DNA of 52,829 nucleotides from positions 1 to 52,829 of the forward strand of contig NZ_JABEQL010000029.1 of assembly GCF_014174215.1 (NCBI RefSeq), written 5' to 3'. The notes beneath the pieces were generated by a model that worked only from the letters and a program-made list of their open reading frames with translations, made no database searches and was not told where the DNA came from. This DNA is from Gluconacetobacter tumulicola (GTDB lineage Bacteria; Pseudomonadota; Alphaproteobacteria; Acetobacterales; Acetobacteraceae). Shown one piece after another: positions 44,631 to 52,829 of this stretch. The position numbers and the translations under genes were made by a program. How positions within the stretch are numbered: position 1 is the first letter of the stretch; every line of letters begins with the position of its first letter.

Positions 44631-46581
44631 AGGCCTTGCGGATGCGGTGGCCGAACCATGCACATATGGCGGCAAAGACCAGGAATCCCAGTACCGACGG
44701 CAGCGTGGTCGCGTCGGGTGAGAGGATGGCCAGTGTGTCGTCGCGGCCGGTGGCGCCGGCAACACCGGCCAGCAGCACGCCCGTCAGGCTTTCGCCCACG
44801 ATGAAGCCCGAGGCCAGCATGGTGGCAACGCCGCCTTCGGCCTGACGGGCACCGCGCGAGCAGGCCCAGCCGATGATGGCGCCGATGGCCAGCGTGACGC
44901 TGACCGCCGGGGGAAGATACAGCCCGATGCCGACCGCCAGCGGCGGCAGGGCCCCGCCGATGCGGCGCAGACCCAGATCGGCGATGATGAGCACGACGCC
45001 CAGCGCGATGCCGATCAGGATCATGGTCCAGTCGAGCTGGTGCTGGAAGATGCCGATGGCGATGGTGGTCAGGAGGGCGGGTTGCGGGGCCGGCAGCGCA
45101 TGGTCGGGGTTCATGCCCGCATGGGGCATGGCGCCGACGAAGCCATAGGCCTGGTACAGCAGTTCCAGCACCGGCGGGATGACGATGGCGCCGCTGACGC
45201 AGCCCACCAGCAGCGCCACCTGCTGCCGCCAGGGCGAGGCCCCGACCAGCTGACCGGTCTTGAGGTCCTGGAGGTTGTCGTTGGAAATGGCCGAGGAGGC
45301 GACGATGGCCGAGAGGATATAGAGCGCGAAGGCCACGGACAGGTGCCGGCCGTTGGCCGACATCTCGGTGGGCAGGACGCCCAGCGGCTCCAGCACCAGC
45401 ATGAAGGACGCGACCAGGACGATGGCGATGATCGCGATGCCTGACAGGGGCGAGGAGGAGGACCCCACGATGCCGGCCATGTAGCCGCATGCGGCGGCGA
45501 CCAGGAAGCCGAACAGGGCGCAGAACGCCACCGCCGCCAGCGCCGCCGTGACGATGGCACCGCCATGGGCGAAGGGATACTGGAAGGCGACGAACAGGAC
45601 GAACAGGATGGCCAGGCACAGGCCGGTCAGCAGCAGGAGCGTGCGCGGCGTAAGGTCGCGCATGCGCCCGTCCTCGCCGTCCGAACCATGGGCGTGCATC
45701 ATGTCGCGGATGCCGGCCGCGACCGGGCGCGCCAGCAGGGCCAGTGTCCAGATGGCGGAGATGGCGATGGTGCCGGCGCCCAGGAACCGCACCTTGTGCG
45801 CCCAGAGCTGGGTTGCGAAATCGCCGGCGGCGAGGTGGCCGGGATTGGGCAGCCGGACGCTGAGAATCGGGACCGCGACGTCCCACGCGATGAGGGTGCC
45901 GATCAGCATGGCGAGGCCGCCGGCGATTCCGACCAGATAGCCCGCGCCCAGCAGGGCCAGCGAGAAGCCGGTCGAGGCGCGGAAGATGGCGCCGCTCCAG
46001 GTCGCGGTCAGCGCCGCGCCGTCGGCCAGCAGGCGCAGCCCGCCGGTGGCGAATGTGACCAGGGCCGACAGGAGGCCGCCGGTCAGCAGGGCGCGCAGGC
46101 TCTCGGGGCTGCCGCTCTCGGACCCGGCCTTCAGGATCTCGGCCGCTGCGACGCCTTCGGGGTAGGGCAGGTCGCTGTTGGTCACCATGGCCCGGCGCAG
46201 CGGAACGGTGAACAGCACGCCGGTCATGCCGCCGGCCATGGTGAGCAGCGTCGTCTCCAGGTACGGAAAATGCTGCCAGTAGCCGATCATGATCATGCAG
46301 GGGAGCGAGACGAACACGCAGGACAGCGTGCCGGCCGCCGAGGCCTGCGTCTGGACCATGTTGTTCTCGAGGATCGTGGAGCCGCCCATCGCCCGCAGCA
46401 CGGACATGGAGATCACGGCCGCCGGAATCGACGACGCGACGGTCAGGCCGATCTTGAGCCCCAGATAGACGTTGGAGGCGGTGAAGACGATGGTGATCAG
46501 GGCACCGAGGATAAAACCGCGCAGGGTCATTTCCCGCTGGCTGAGGGCGGGCGCGGTCTGGGAAAGGGCGGTGTCCGTCAT
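44629..46581 (-). CDS. OPT-family oligopeptide transporter
   Basis: A 650-residue polytopic inner-membrane protein with about 16 hydrophobic helices. N-terminal EMTLRGFILGALITIVFTASNVYLGLKIGLTVASSIPAAVISM and NNMVQTQASAAGTLSCVFVSLPCMIMIGYW are diagnostic of the OPT superfamily, which moves peptides or metal-chelate compounds in symport with protons. Length fits the bacterial OPT branch. Substrate not predictable. It lies 97 bp from the lipoprotein gene on the same strand. Confidence 0.92.
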   Translation of the reverse strand: MTDTALSQTAPALSQREMTLRGFILGALITIVFTASNVYLGLKIGLTVASSIPAAVISMSVLRAMGGSTILENNMVQTQASAAGTLSCVFVSLPCMIMIGYWQHFPYLETTLLTMAGGMTGVLFTVPLRRAMVTNSDLPYPEGVAAAEILKAGSESGSPESLRALLTGGLLSALVTFATGGLRLLADGAALTATWSGAIFRASTGFSLALLGAGYLVGIAGGLAMLIGTLIAWDVAVPILSVRLPNPGHLAAGDFATQLWAHKVRFLGAGTIAISAIWTLALLARPVAAGIRDMMHAHGSDGEDGRMRDLTPRTLLLLTGLCLAILFVLFVAFQYPFAHGGAIVTAALAAVAFCALFGFLVAAACGYMAGIVGSSSSPLSGIAIIAIVLVASFMLVLEPLGVLPTEMSANGRHLSVAFALYILSAIVASSAISNDNLQDLKTGQLVGASPWRQQVALLVGCVSGAIVIPPVLELLYQAYGFVGAMPHAGMNPDHALPAPQPALLTTIAIGIFQHQLDWTMILIGIALGVVLIIADLGLRRIGGALPPLAVGIGLYLPPAVSVTLAIGAIIGWACSRGARQAEGGVATMLASGFIVGESLTGVLLAGVAGATGRDDTLAILSPDATTLPSVLGFLVFAAICAWFGHRIRKA

Positions 46582-46678
46582 GCTGTCTTCATGTCGCTAA
46601 TATCGCTTGGTCTGTCGGTGAAGGCCGCGGGCGGGCGCCGGCCGCCGGCATGGTTGCGCGCCTGCGGCCGCTTGCTGG

Positions 46679-47278
46679 TCACATGTGATGGAAGGTCGGC
46701 GCGATCAGGTGGGTCTGGTTGTAATCCAACTGTTCTTTCGTCAACTGAAGGCCGACCTCCAGCCGGTAGCCGTCGATCGTGACGTGCTTGGACACCGGCA
46801 GCGTGATCGGCACGATGCGGGTATGGGTCAGCATCTGGGTGACGTTGGCCGGGAACTGCACCGTCTCGGTGAACTGCTTCTTGTTCTTGATCTCGTCGCC
46901 ATAGACCACGGCGACGAAATACGGGATTTCGAGCGTGCGTCCGGCGCCGGGGCCGCGCGTGACGTTCAGGCCCAGGCTGATATCGGCGACGACCGAGGCC
47001 GATTTTCCCGAGCCTTTGTGGCACTGGCCGGTGACGCGCGTCACGCTGGCACGGGAGGCAAGGTGGCCGATATCGTGCGACGGGCCGGTGAAGGCGACCA
47101 GGTCGGCGGCCGCGCCGGGGACCTCGACGATCGGGCAGGACGGTGCGAAGGCATCCGGATTGTCCAGGGTGCATGCCGCCAGCGACATGGCGAGCGGCAG
47201 GATCGCCAGGCCGCTGAGATGGGCGGGGCGAAAGCGGCGAAGGCCGCTCGGGCTGACGATGGTCATGCGGGAGGTCAT
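46679..47278 (-). CDS. Putative lipoprotein of unknown function
   Basis: A 199-residue protein with a signal peptide and lipobox LAAC (LSGLAILPLAMSLAAC). The mature part is an all-beta-looking domain (VTRVTGQCHKGSGKSASVVADISLGLNVTRGPGAGRTLEIPYFVAVVYGDEIKNKKQF). The motif around CPIVEVPGAAADLVAF and the extracytoplasmic location occur in acetic acid bacteria and rhodospirilla relatives, without known function. ATG 47278 or 47266 are both possible starts. Confidence 0.75.
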   Translation of the reverse strand: MTSRMTIVSPSGLRRFRPAHLSGLAILPLAMSLAACTLDNPDAFAPSCPIVEVPGAAADLVAFTGPSHDIGHLASRASVTRVTGQCHKGSGKSASVVADISLGLNVTRGPGAGRTLEIPYFVAVVYGDEIKNKKQFTETVQFPANVTQMLTHTRIVPITLPVSKHVTIDGYRLEVGLQLTKEQLDYNQTHLIAPTFHHM

Positions 47279-47374
47279 GCGGGTTCCGGGGTCTCGTGCT
47301 TGGTCAGGGTTGCGGGGACCGCCATGTGGACGGGCTGCTTGTGTGGCTCCGGCTGGACGGCTATGTCCAAATGC

Positions 47375-47414
47375 ACCGGGGTTACAGGAAAATGGCTTGC
47401 GCCATGGCCCCGGT
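47375..47414. other. Nested hairpin in the gap before ispH
   Basis: ACCGGGG (47375-47381) pairs with CCCCGGT (47408-47414), enclosing ATGGC-TTGC-GCCAT (47392-47405). It lies 96 bp upstream of the ispH ATG on the plus strand, between divergent genes. It could be part of a 5' leader or a chance GC-rich palindrome; no matching riboswitch class was recognised. Confidence 0.3.
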
Positions 47415-47509
47415 TTGCGTAGGGCCGGACCAGCACCGGGATGCGCGGCCGGCCGGTCGCTGCCCCCGGCCCGTATCCTATACCGCTCGCCGGCCGTTTG
47501 GGGAACACC

Positions 47510-48508
47510 ATGCCCGACCAGATGATTCAGACCTCCGATTCCGCTTCCGTCGAGGCGCCCATGCGGTCGCTGAAGGTTCTTCTGGCCGGGCCGCGCGGCT
47601 TCTGCGCCGGAGTGGATCGCGCGATCCGCGTGGTCGAGGAAGCGATCCGCCGCTATGGCGCGCCGGTCTATGTGCGGCACGAGATCGTGCATAACCGGAC
47701 CGTGGTCGAGGAGCTGGAAGCGCAGGGTGCCATCTTCGTCGAGGAGCTGGACGAGGTGCCGGCTGACGCGCATGTCGTGTTCTCGGCCCATGGCGTGCCC
47801 AAGACGGTGCCGGCCGAGGCCGAGCGGCGCAACCTGCTGTATCTGGATGCGACCTGCCCGCTGGTTTCCAAGGTGCATCGCGAGGCCGAGCGTCATTTCG
47901 CCGATGGCGGCCCCGAGAGCCGCCACATCCTGATGATCGGCCATGCCGGACACCCGGAAGTGGTGGGCACGATGGGCCAGTTGCCGGCCGGCGCGGTGAC
48001 CCTGATCAACGACGCGGAAGAGGCCCGGACCGTGCAGCCGGCCGACCCGGCGCGCCTGGCCTTCATTACCCAGACCACGCTCTCGGTCGACGACACCGCC
48101 GAGATCGTCGAGATCCTGCGCCGCCGCTTCCCGCTGATCGAGGGGCCGAAGCGCGAGGATATCTGCTACGCCACCACCAACCGCCAGGAAGCGGTCAAGG
48201 CCATCGCGCCGGGCTGCGACCTCGTGATCGTGATCGGCTCGCCGAATTCCTCCAACTCCCAGCGCCTGCGCGAAGTGGCGGAACGCTCCGGCGCGCCGCG
48301 CGCCCTGCTGGTGCCGCGCCTGAGCAATCTGGACTGGTCGGTGCTGGACGGGGTGAACACGCTGGGCATCACCGCCGGGGCCTCGGCGCCCGAGGCGCTG
48401 GTGCAGGAAATGGTGACGGCGCTGGCCAAGCATTTCACGCTGGAAATCGAGGAACGGACGGTCAAGGAAGAGAACGTGACCTTCCGCCTGCCGGCGCCGC
48501 TGGGCTGA
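47510..48508 (+). CDS. ispH: 4-hydroxy-3-methylbut-2-enyl diphosphate reductase
   Basis: A 332-residue enzyme of the MEP isoprenoid pathway that makes IPP and DMAPP from HMBPP using a [4Fe-4S] cluster. The three cluster cysteines lie in [28 protein letters not shown] and [13 protein letters not shown]. Also visible are the substrate-binding His in [11 protein letters not shown] and SSNSQRL for phosphate binding. ATG 47510 follows GGGGAACACC; an in-frame start at 47441 lacks a site. It heads the ispH-thrB-rnhA run that recurs in alphaproteobacteria. Confidence 0.95.
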   Translation: MPDQMIQTSDSASVEAPMRSLKVLLAGPRGFCAGVDRAIRVVEEAIRRYGAPVYVRHEIVHNRTVVEELEAQGAIFVEELDEVPADAHVVFSAHGVPKTVPAEAERRNLLYLDATCPLVSKVHREAERHFADGGPESRHILMIGHAGHPEVVGTMGQLPAGAVTLINDAEEARTVQPADPARLAFITQTTLSVDDTAEIVEILRRRFPLIEGPKREDICYATTNRQEAVKAIAPGCDLVIVIGSPNSSNSQRLREVAERSGAPRALLVPRLSNLDWSVLDGVNTLGITAGASAPEALVQEMVTALAKHFTLEIEERTVKEENVTFRLPAPLG

Positions 48509-48524
48509 TCAAGGCCCCGTTCGC

Positions 48525-49490
48525 ATGGCTGTCTATACGGATGTGTCGGACGGGGCGCTGCGGGCGTTCCTGTCCTTCTACGATATCGGTGAACTCACGG
48601 CCTACCGGGGCATTGCCGAGGGGGTCGAGAACAGCAATTTCGTCCTGCGGACCACGGACGGCGATTTTATCCTGACATTGTATGAGCGGCGGGTGAATCC
48701 CGCCGACCTGCCCTGGTTCCTGGGGCTGATGGGGGCCCTGGCCGATCACGGCCTGTCCTGCCCGCGCCCGGTGGCGGGGCGCGACGGCGATGCCCTGCGC
48801 AGCCTGGCCGGACGGCCGGCGGCGATCACGACCTTTCTGCCCGGTGTGTGGCCGCGCGACGTGCGGGTGGAACATTGCGCGCCGGTGGGTGCCGCGCTGG
48901 CGGCGCTGCATGTCGCAGGGCGGGATTATACGGCCGAACGTGCGAACGGGCTGGGGCCGGCCGCCTGGGCGCCGTTGCTGGACTCCTGCCGGGCGGATGC
49001 GGATTCGGTGTCGCCGGGCCTGGGGGCGGAACTGGATGCCGCGCTGGCCGCGATCCTGCCGGCCTGGCCGAGAGCCGACGCGTTGCCGCGTGGACAGATC
49101 CATGCCGACCTGTTCCCCGACAATGTCTTCTTTCTGGATGGCAGGGTGTCGGGGCTGATCGATTTCTATTTCGCCTGCACCGATTTCCTGGCCTACGACA
49201 TTGCGATCTGTCTGAACGCCTGGTGTTTCGAGGCCGACGGCGCGTTCGTGCCCGAGCGGGCGCGGGCGCTGATCGCGGGGTATGAATCGGTGCGGCCTCT
49301 CAGCTCGGCCGAGCGGCGGGCGATGCCGGTGCTGGCCGCGGGGGCCGCGATGCGGTTTCTGCTGACCCGGCTGTATGACTGGCTGAACACGCCGCCCGGC
49401 GCGATGGTGACGCGCAAGGACCCGCTCGATTACCTGCGCCGCCTGCGCTTTCATCGTAAGGCAGGGGATGCGTCGGTCTATGGCGTCTGA
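48525..49490 (+). CDS. thrB: Homoserine kinase (aminoglycoside-phosphotransferase type)
   Basis: A 321-residue homoserine kinase of the APH-fold type typical of alphaproteobacteria, unrelated to the GHMP-type ThrB. Motifs: [25 protein letters not shown] (nucleotide site), [16 protein letters not shown] (catalytic loop) and [16 protein letters not shown] (metal-binding Asp). It phosphorylates homoserine for threonine synthesis. It is 16 bp after ispH, and its 3' end overlaps rnhA. Confidence 0.94.
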   Translation: MAVYTDVSDGALRAFLSFYDIGELTAYRGIAEGVENSNFVLRTTDGDFILTLYERRVNPADLPWFLGLMGALADHGLSCPRPVAGRDGDALRSLAGRPAAITTFLPGVWPRDVRVEHCAPVGAALAALHVAGRDYTAERANGLGPAAWAPLLDSCRADADSVSPGLGAELDAALAAILPAWPRADALPRGQIHADLFPDNVFFLDGRVSGLIDFYFACTDFLAYDIAICLNAWCFEADGAFVPERARALIAGYESVRPLSSAERRAMPVLAAGAAMRFLLTRLYDWLNTPPGAMVTRKDPLDYLRRLRFHRKAGDASVYGV

Positions 49491-50004
49491 TACCGACCGG
49501 CCGATCGAGGCCGATGCCGCATTCGAGCTTGATGTACCGAACGCGTCCGCGCCGGTCGAGATCTGGACCGATGGGGGCTGCAAGCCCAATCCGGGGCCGG
49601 GCGGCTGGGCGGCGCTGCTGAAATTTCGTGGCACTGAGCGCGAGATTTCGGGTGGCGAGGCCGAGACCACCAACAATCGCATGGAGCTGACGGCGGCGGC
49701 CGAGGCACTGGAGGCGCTGAGGCGCCCCTGCGTCGTGGTGCTGCATACCGACAGCGAATATGTGCGCAACGGCATCACCCGCTGGCACACCGGCTGGGTG
49801 CGCCGGAACTGGCGCAATGCTTCGGGCGATCCGGTTGCCAACATGGATCTGTGGCGTCGGCTGCTGGAGATCACCAAGCGTCACCAGGTCGAGTGGCGCT
49901 GGGTGCGCGGCCATTCGGGCGACGAGAATAACGAGCGGGTCGACCGGCTGGCCACGGCGGCACGCGACGCGCTGGGACTGGCCTATCCCGTTCGTCGCCG
50001 GTGA
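49468..50004 (+). CDS. rnhA: Ribonuclease HI
   Basis: A 178-residue enzyme (174 if ATG 49480 is used) that cleaves RNA in RNA/DNA hybrids. The catalytic carboxylates are visible: Asp in [17 protein letters not shown], Glu in [14 protein letters not shown], Asp in [14 protein letters not shown] and the C-terminal [11 protein letters not shown]. An N-terminal extension of about 30 residues precedes the usual start of the domain. The start overlaps thrB by 11-23 nt, which couples the two. The stop overlaps the GTG of the ABC ATPase gene. Confidence 0.95.
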   Translation: MRRSMASDTDRPIEADAAFELDVPNASAPVEIWTDGGCKPNPGPGGWAALLKFRGTEREISGGEAETTNNRMELTAAAEALEALRRPCVVVLHTDSEYVRNGITRWHTGWVRRNWRNASGDPVANMDLWRRLLEITKRHQVEWRWVRGHSGDENNERVDRLATAARDALGLAYPVRRR

Positions 50005-50738
50005 CGGCACCGGCACCTGCGCTGAGGCTGCGGGATCTGGCCGTGGCGCATGGCGGGCGCGCGTTGTTCACCGGACTGGACCTGACACTGCCGGCCGGAG
50101 TGTTTTCCGTGCTGCTGGGTTCCAGCGGGGTGGGCAAGACCAGCCTGCTGCGCGTGATCGCGGGGCTGGATCGCCCGGCGGCGGGCACGGTTGCGGCCGA
50201 TGACGGCGCGCCGCTGGCGGGCCGGATGGCGTGGATGGGGCAGCGCGACCTGTTGCAACCCTGGGCGCGGGTGATCGACAATGTGATGCTGGGCGATCGG
50301 CTGCGCGGCCGGCGGCCCGATCGTGACCGGGCGGTGGAGTTGCTGCGGCGGATGGGGCTGGCCGATCGGCTGACGGCGCTGCCGGCCGAACTGTCGGGTG
50401 GGATGCGCCAGCGTGTGGCGCTGGCCCGGACATTGTACGAGGATCGTCCGGTCGTGCTGATGGACGAGCCCTTTTCGGCGCTGGACAGCGTGACGCGGGC
50501 GCGGATGCAGGATCTGGCGGCCGAGACGCTGCATGGGCGCACGGTGGTGCTGATTACCCATGACCCGCTGGAGGCCTGCCGGCTGGGGCAGGAAATCCTG
50601 CTGATGGCGGGTGACCCGGTGCGTGTGGCGGGCATTGCGGTGCCGGAGGGCGCGGTGCCCCGGCCGGCGGATGAGGAATCCGTGCTGCATGCCCAGGGGG
50701 TGCTGCTGCGCCGCATGCTGGATGCGGCGGGGCCATGA
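50001..50738 (+). CDS. ABC transporter ATP-binding protein (ThiZ/SsuB-like)
   Basis: A 245-residue nucleotide-binding subunit with Walker [11 protein letters not shown]-loop [10 protein letters not shown], signature [13 protein letters not shown], Walker [13 protein letters not shown] and the H-loop in ITHDPLEA. The sequence fits the taurine/nitrate/HMP group of importers (SsuB, TauB, ThiZ). GTG 50001 overlaps the rnhA stop by 4 nt. It overlaps the permease gene by ATGA. The missing partner is a substrate-binding protein, which is not in the window. Confidence 0.9.
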   Translation: MTAPAPALRLRDLAVAHGGRALFTGLDLTLPAGVFSVLLGSSGVGKTSLLRVIAGLDRPAAGTVAADDGAPLAGRMAWMGQRDLLQPWARVIDNVMLGDRLRGRRPDRDRAVELLRRMGLADRLTALPAELSGGMRQRVALARTLYEDRPVVLMDEPFSALDSVTRARMQDLAAETLHGRTVVLITHDPLEACRLGQEILLMAGDPVRVAGIAVPEGAVPRPADEESVLHAQGVLLRRMLDAAGP

Positions 50739-51505
50739 GCATGCGGCGAATCGCGGGGCGGCTGGGCCGGCCGGTGGGCACGCTGTGCGGGCTGGGCCTG
50801 CTATGGTGGGGGATCGTCCGGCTGGGCGGGGTGCCGCCCTATCTGCTGCCGCCGCCGGGAGCGGTGGGGCGGGCCCTGTGGGCGCAGCGTGGATTGCTGG
50901 CCGGCGCGGCGGGGACGACCCTGCTGGAAACCGTGTTGGGGCTGCTGCTGGGCACGTTGGGCGGTGGCGTTCTGGCGTTGCTGATGATGGCGTCGGCCCC
51001 CGTGCGGCGCTGGATGATGCCGCTGGTGCTGCTCAGTCAGGCGGTGCCGGTCTTTGCGCTGGCGCCGCTGCTGGTGCTGTGGTTCGGCTTCGGCATCGCC
51101 TCGAAGGTGGTGATGGCGGTGCTGGTGATCTTCTTTCCCATCACCTCGTCCTTCTTCGATGGCTTGCGCCGCACGCCGCCGGGCTGGCTGGATCTGGCGC
51201 GGAGCATGGATGCGCGGCCTGGGCTGGTGCTGCTGCGGCTGCGGCTGCCGGCGGCGCTGCCGGCCTTTGCCTCCGGCCTGCGGGTGGCCGCCGCGATCGC
51301 GCCGCTGGGCGCGGTGGTGGGGGAATGGGTGGGGGCGTCGTCCGGGCTGGGCTTCCTGATGCAGACGGCCAATACACGCTTCGAGACCGACCTGATGTTC
51401 GCGGCGCTGCTGGTATTGGCGACGATGACGGTGCTGCTCTGGTGGGGGGTGGACCGGGCGTTGGCGCGGATGCTGTACTGGGTGCCGGACGATCGGTCCG
51501 ATTGA
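50735..51505 (+). CDS. ABC transporter permease (ThiX/SsuC-like)
   Basis: A 256-residue integral membrane subunit with about six helices. VPPYLLPPPGAVGRALW, the EAA-loop like FFDGLRRTPPGWLDLARSMDARPG and LPAALPAFASGLRVAAAIAPLGAVVGEWVGASSGLGFLM are typical of the SsuC/ThiX group. Together with the preceding ATPase it forms a putative importer for a thiamine precursor, sulfonate or nucleobase-like compound. The neighbour nucleoside hydrolase, 12 bp downstream, favours a pyrimidine- or purine-linked substrate (inference). Confidence 0.9.
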   Translation: MSMRRIAGRLGRPVGTLCGLGLLWWGIVRLGGVPPYLLPPPGAVGRALWAQRGLLAGAAGTTLLETVLGLLLGTLGGGVLALLMMASAPVRRWMMPLVLLSQAVPVFALAPLLVLWFGFGIASKVVMAVLVIFFPITSSFFDGLRRTPPGWLDLARSMDARPGLVLLRLRLPAALPAFASGLRVAAAIAPLGAVVGEWVGASSGLGFLMQTANTRFETDLMFAALLVLATMTVLLWWGVDRALARMLYWVPDDRSD

Positions 51506-51517
51506 AGGAGGGATATT

Positions 51518-52471
51518 GTGGCGCGCGCCATCATCATCGACACCGACCCGTCGCCGGACGATGCGGTCGCTTTCCTCATGGCGCTGGCATCGCCCGACGA
51601 GCTGGAGGTGCTGGCGCTGACGACGGTGGGGGGCAACGTGCCGCTGGCGTTGACCACGCGAAACGCCCTGATGGCGCTGGAACTGGCGGGACGGGGGGAT
51701 GTGCCGGTCTATGCCGGGGCGGCGGGGCCGCTGGTGGGGGCGCTGCGTACCGCCGAGCATGTGCATGGCACCACCGGGTTCGATGGCTACGACCTGCCGC
51801 CGCCTTCGCTGCAAGCGGCCGAGGGCTTCGCCCCTGATCGGATCGTCGAACTGGTGATGAGCCGCCCGCGCGACAGCGTGACGCTGTGCTGCCTGGCGCC
51901 GTTGACCAATATCGCGCTGGCGATGGCGCGCGAGCCGCGCCTGGCCGGGCATCTGCACGGGATCGTGCTGATGGGCGGGGCGCGGACCGAGGGTGGAAAC
52001 ATCACCCCGGCGGCGGAATATAATATCCATGTCGACCCGGAAGCTGCGGCGCGGATCTTCGAATCGGGCGTTCCGATCACGATGATCCCGCTGGACTGCA
52101 CGCACCGGGCGCTGACGACGGCGGCGCGCATGGCACGGCTGCGTGCGATCGGCACGCCGTTGGCCGAGGCGTTCTATCATCTGCTGACCTTCAACAAGCG
52201 CTTCAACGCGCGCCAGTGGGGCACGGATGGCGGGCCGCTGCATGATCCGACGGTGATTGCGGCGCTGCTGCGCCCGGATCTGTTCAGCGGCCGGCTGGCG
52301 CATGTCGGGGTCGAATGCCACGGAACGCTGACGCGGGGCATGACGGTGATCGACTGGTGGAGCGTGACCGGCCGGCATCCGAACGCCCTTGTTCTCAACA
52401 GGGTGGATGCCGAGGGTTACTTCGATCTGGTGATCGAGCGCCTGTCGCGCTTTGGCATCGGATCGCCATAA
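51518..52471 (+). CDS. Inosine-uridine-preferring nucleoside hydrolase
   Basis: A 317-residue nucleoside N-ribohydrolase. The calcium-binding N-terminal motif reads IIDTDPSPDDAVAFLMAL, close to the family consensus DTDPGxDDA with Gly changed to Ser-Pro. LTNIALAM, VLMGGARTEGGNITPAAEYNIHVDPEAA and the C-terminal HDPTVIAALL are all family signatures. It releases a nucleobase from ribonucleosides. The GTG start at 51518 has AAGGAGGG upstream. It is the third gene of the putative importer operon. Confidence 0.92.
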   Translation: MARAIIIDTDPSPDDAVAFLMALASPDELEVLALTTVGGNVPLALTTRNALMALELAGRGDVPVYAGAAGPLVGALRTAEHVHGTTGFDGYDLPPPSLQAAEGFAPDRIVELVMSRPRDSVTLCCLAPLTNIALAMAREPRLAGHLHGIVLMGGARTEGGNITPAAEYNIHVDPEAAARIFESGVPITMIPLDCTHRALTTAARMARLRAIGTPLAEAFYHLLTFNKRFNARQWGTDGGPLHDPTVIAALLRPDLFSGRLAHVGVECHGTLTRGMTVIDWWSVTGRHPNALVLNRVDAEGYFDLVIERLSRFGIGSP

Positions 52472-52603
52472 AGCACTGAGGCGGGGCAATGGAAGGTTGC
52501 CGGATCGGGGTGCGCTCCAGTAATGGTCGCGCGTTCGCGCCGGTCCGGCGCGGCCGATCCTGACGTCGCTTCCATGTGGGGCGTCCTGCTGTCCGGAGTC
52601 CGC

Positions 52604-52829
52604 ATGGATCAAACATCGCCCCCGCCTTCGCCTGGGTCTTCGTCCGGGTCTTCGTCCGCGTCGTCTGCCGCGGCTTCTCCTGTTCAGCCCCGTGCGACCG
52701 GCGGGGTGGGGGACCCTGTGTTCGCGGGGCTGGTGCGTCTGTCGGGTTGGCTGATCCTTGGCCTGCTGGGTGGGTTGATCGCGGTTCTGGCGTGGGGCGG
52801 GCTTTCGGCGTGGTCGGCGTTTGGTCCTG
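52604..52829 (+). CDS. pstC: Probable phosphate ABC transporter permease PstC, N-terminal part
   Basis: Only the first 75 codons are in the window and the frame is open to its end. A low-complexity Ser/Pro-rich start (PPPSPGSSSGSSSASSAAASP) is followed by GDPVFAGLVRLSGWLILGLLGGLIAVLAWGGLSAWSAFGP, which resembles the first TM helix and start of PstC (phosphate permease). The product remains tentative because so little is visible. Confidence 0.55.
   Translation, partial: MDQTSPPPSPGSSSGSSSASSAAASPVQPRATGGVGDPVFAGLVRLSGWLILGLLGGLIAVLAWGGLSAWSAFGP

Overview
The window is GC-rich, densely coded alphaproteobacterial chromosome. Gene content (tandem aspartate aminotransferases, an ispH-thrB-rnhA run, acetoin-reductase-like SDR, many small intergenic inverted repeats) and protein style suggest an acetic acid bacterium (Acetobacteraceae, Gluconacetobacter-like). 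That placement is inference; no rRNA or marker gene is present. No tRNA, rRNA, CRISPR array or prophage was seen.

Layout. 1-0.63 kb: the edge of an IS256-type insertion sequence that has cut off a LysR regulator, next to an Old Yellow Enzyme gene. 2.1-5.1 kb: Dps, an acetoin/diacetyl-reductase-like SDR and a cytochrome P450. 5.5-8.3 kb: a PotD-like periplasmic binding protein translationally coupled to a membrane diguanylate cyclase, with no transporter genes. 8.3-18.1 kb: mainly housekeeping and stress genes (free-Met-sulfoxide reductase, Rdx protein, HU, SDR, chemoreceptor, HNH nuclease, GluQ-RS, two aminotransferases, cyclophilin). 18.4-25 kb: TonB receptor, ABC-F ATPase, an AT-rich CPBP-like membrane gene, methylthioribose kinase.

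24.6-34.9 kb is the standout: a MocR-type regulator followed by a tightly overlapping nine-gene operon of the Nit1C type (MSMEG_0572/Sll0783 protein, Nit6803 nitrilase, MSMEG_0568 radical SAM, GNAT, AIR-synthase-like, glycosyltransferase, MSMEG_0570 protein, flavin oxidoreductase), ending in an acyl-CoA synthetase. Matching ATTGTAT boxes lie in front of both the regulator and the operon. Clusters of this type are linked to nitrogen starvation and, in pseudomonads, to growth on cyanide; the chemistry is still poorly defined.

34.9-52.8 kb: membrane and coiled-coil unknowns, PduO adenosyltransferase, DUF4142 lipoprotein, proline iminopeptidase, DUF423 plus an RlmM-like methyltransferase, thioredoxin-like protein, M3 peptidase, luciferase-like oxidoreductase, OPT transporter, ispH-thrB-rnhA, an ABC ATPase/permease pair, a nucleoside hydrolase and the start of a probable pstC.

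Between genes there is a recurring structured element: three copies of about 155-167 bp and one shorter hairpin. Each starts exactly at the stop codon of a minus-strand gene. The terminal arms differ in sequence between loci, yet in three of the four they pair extensively, and the internal hairpin shows compensatory changes. This looks like an RNA-level 3'-UTR element and is one of the two most interesting signals in the window.
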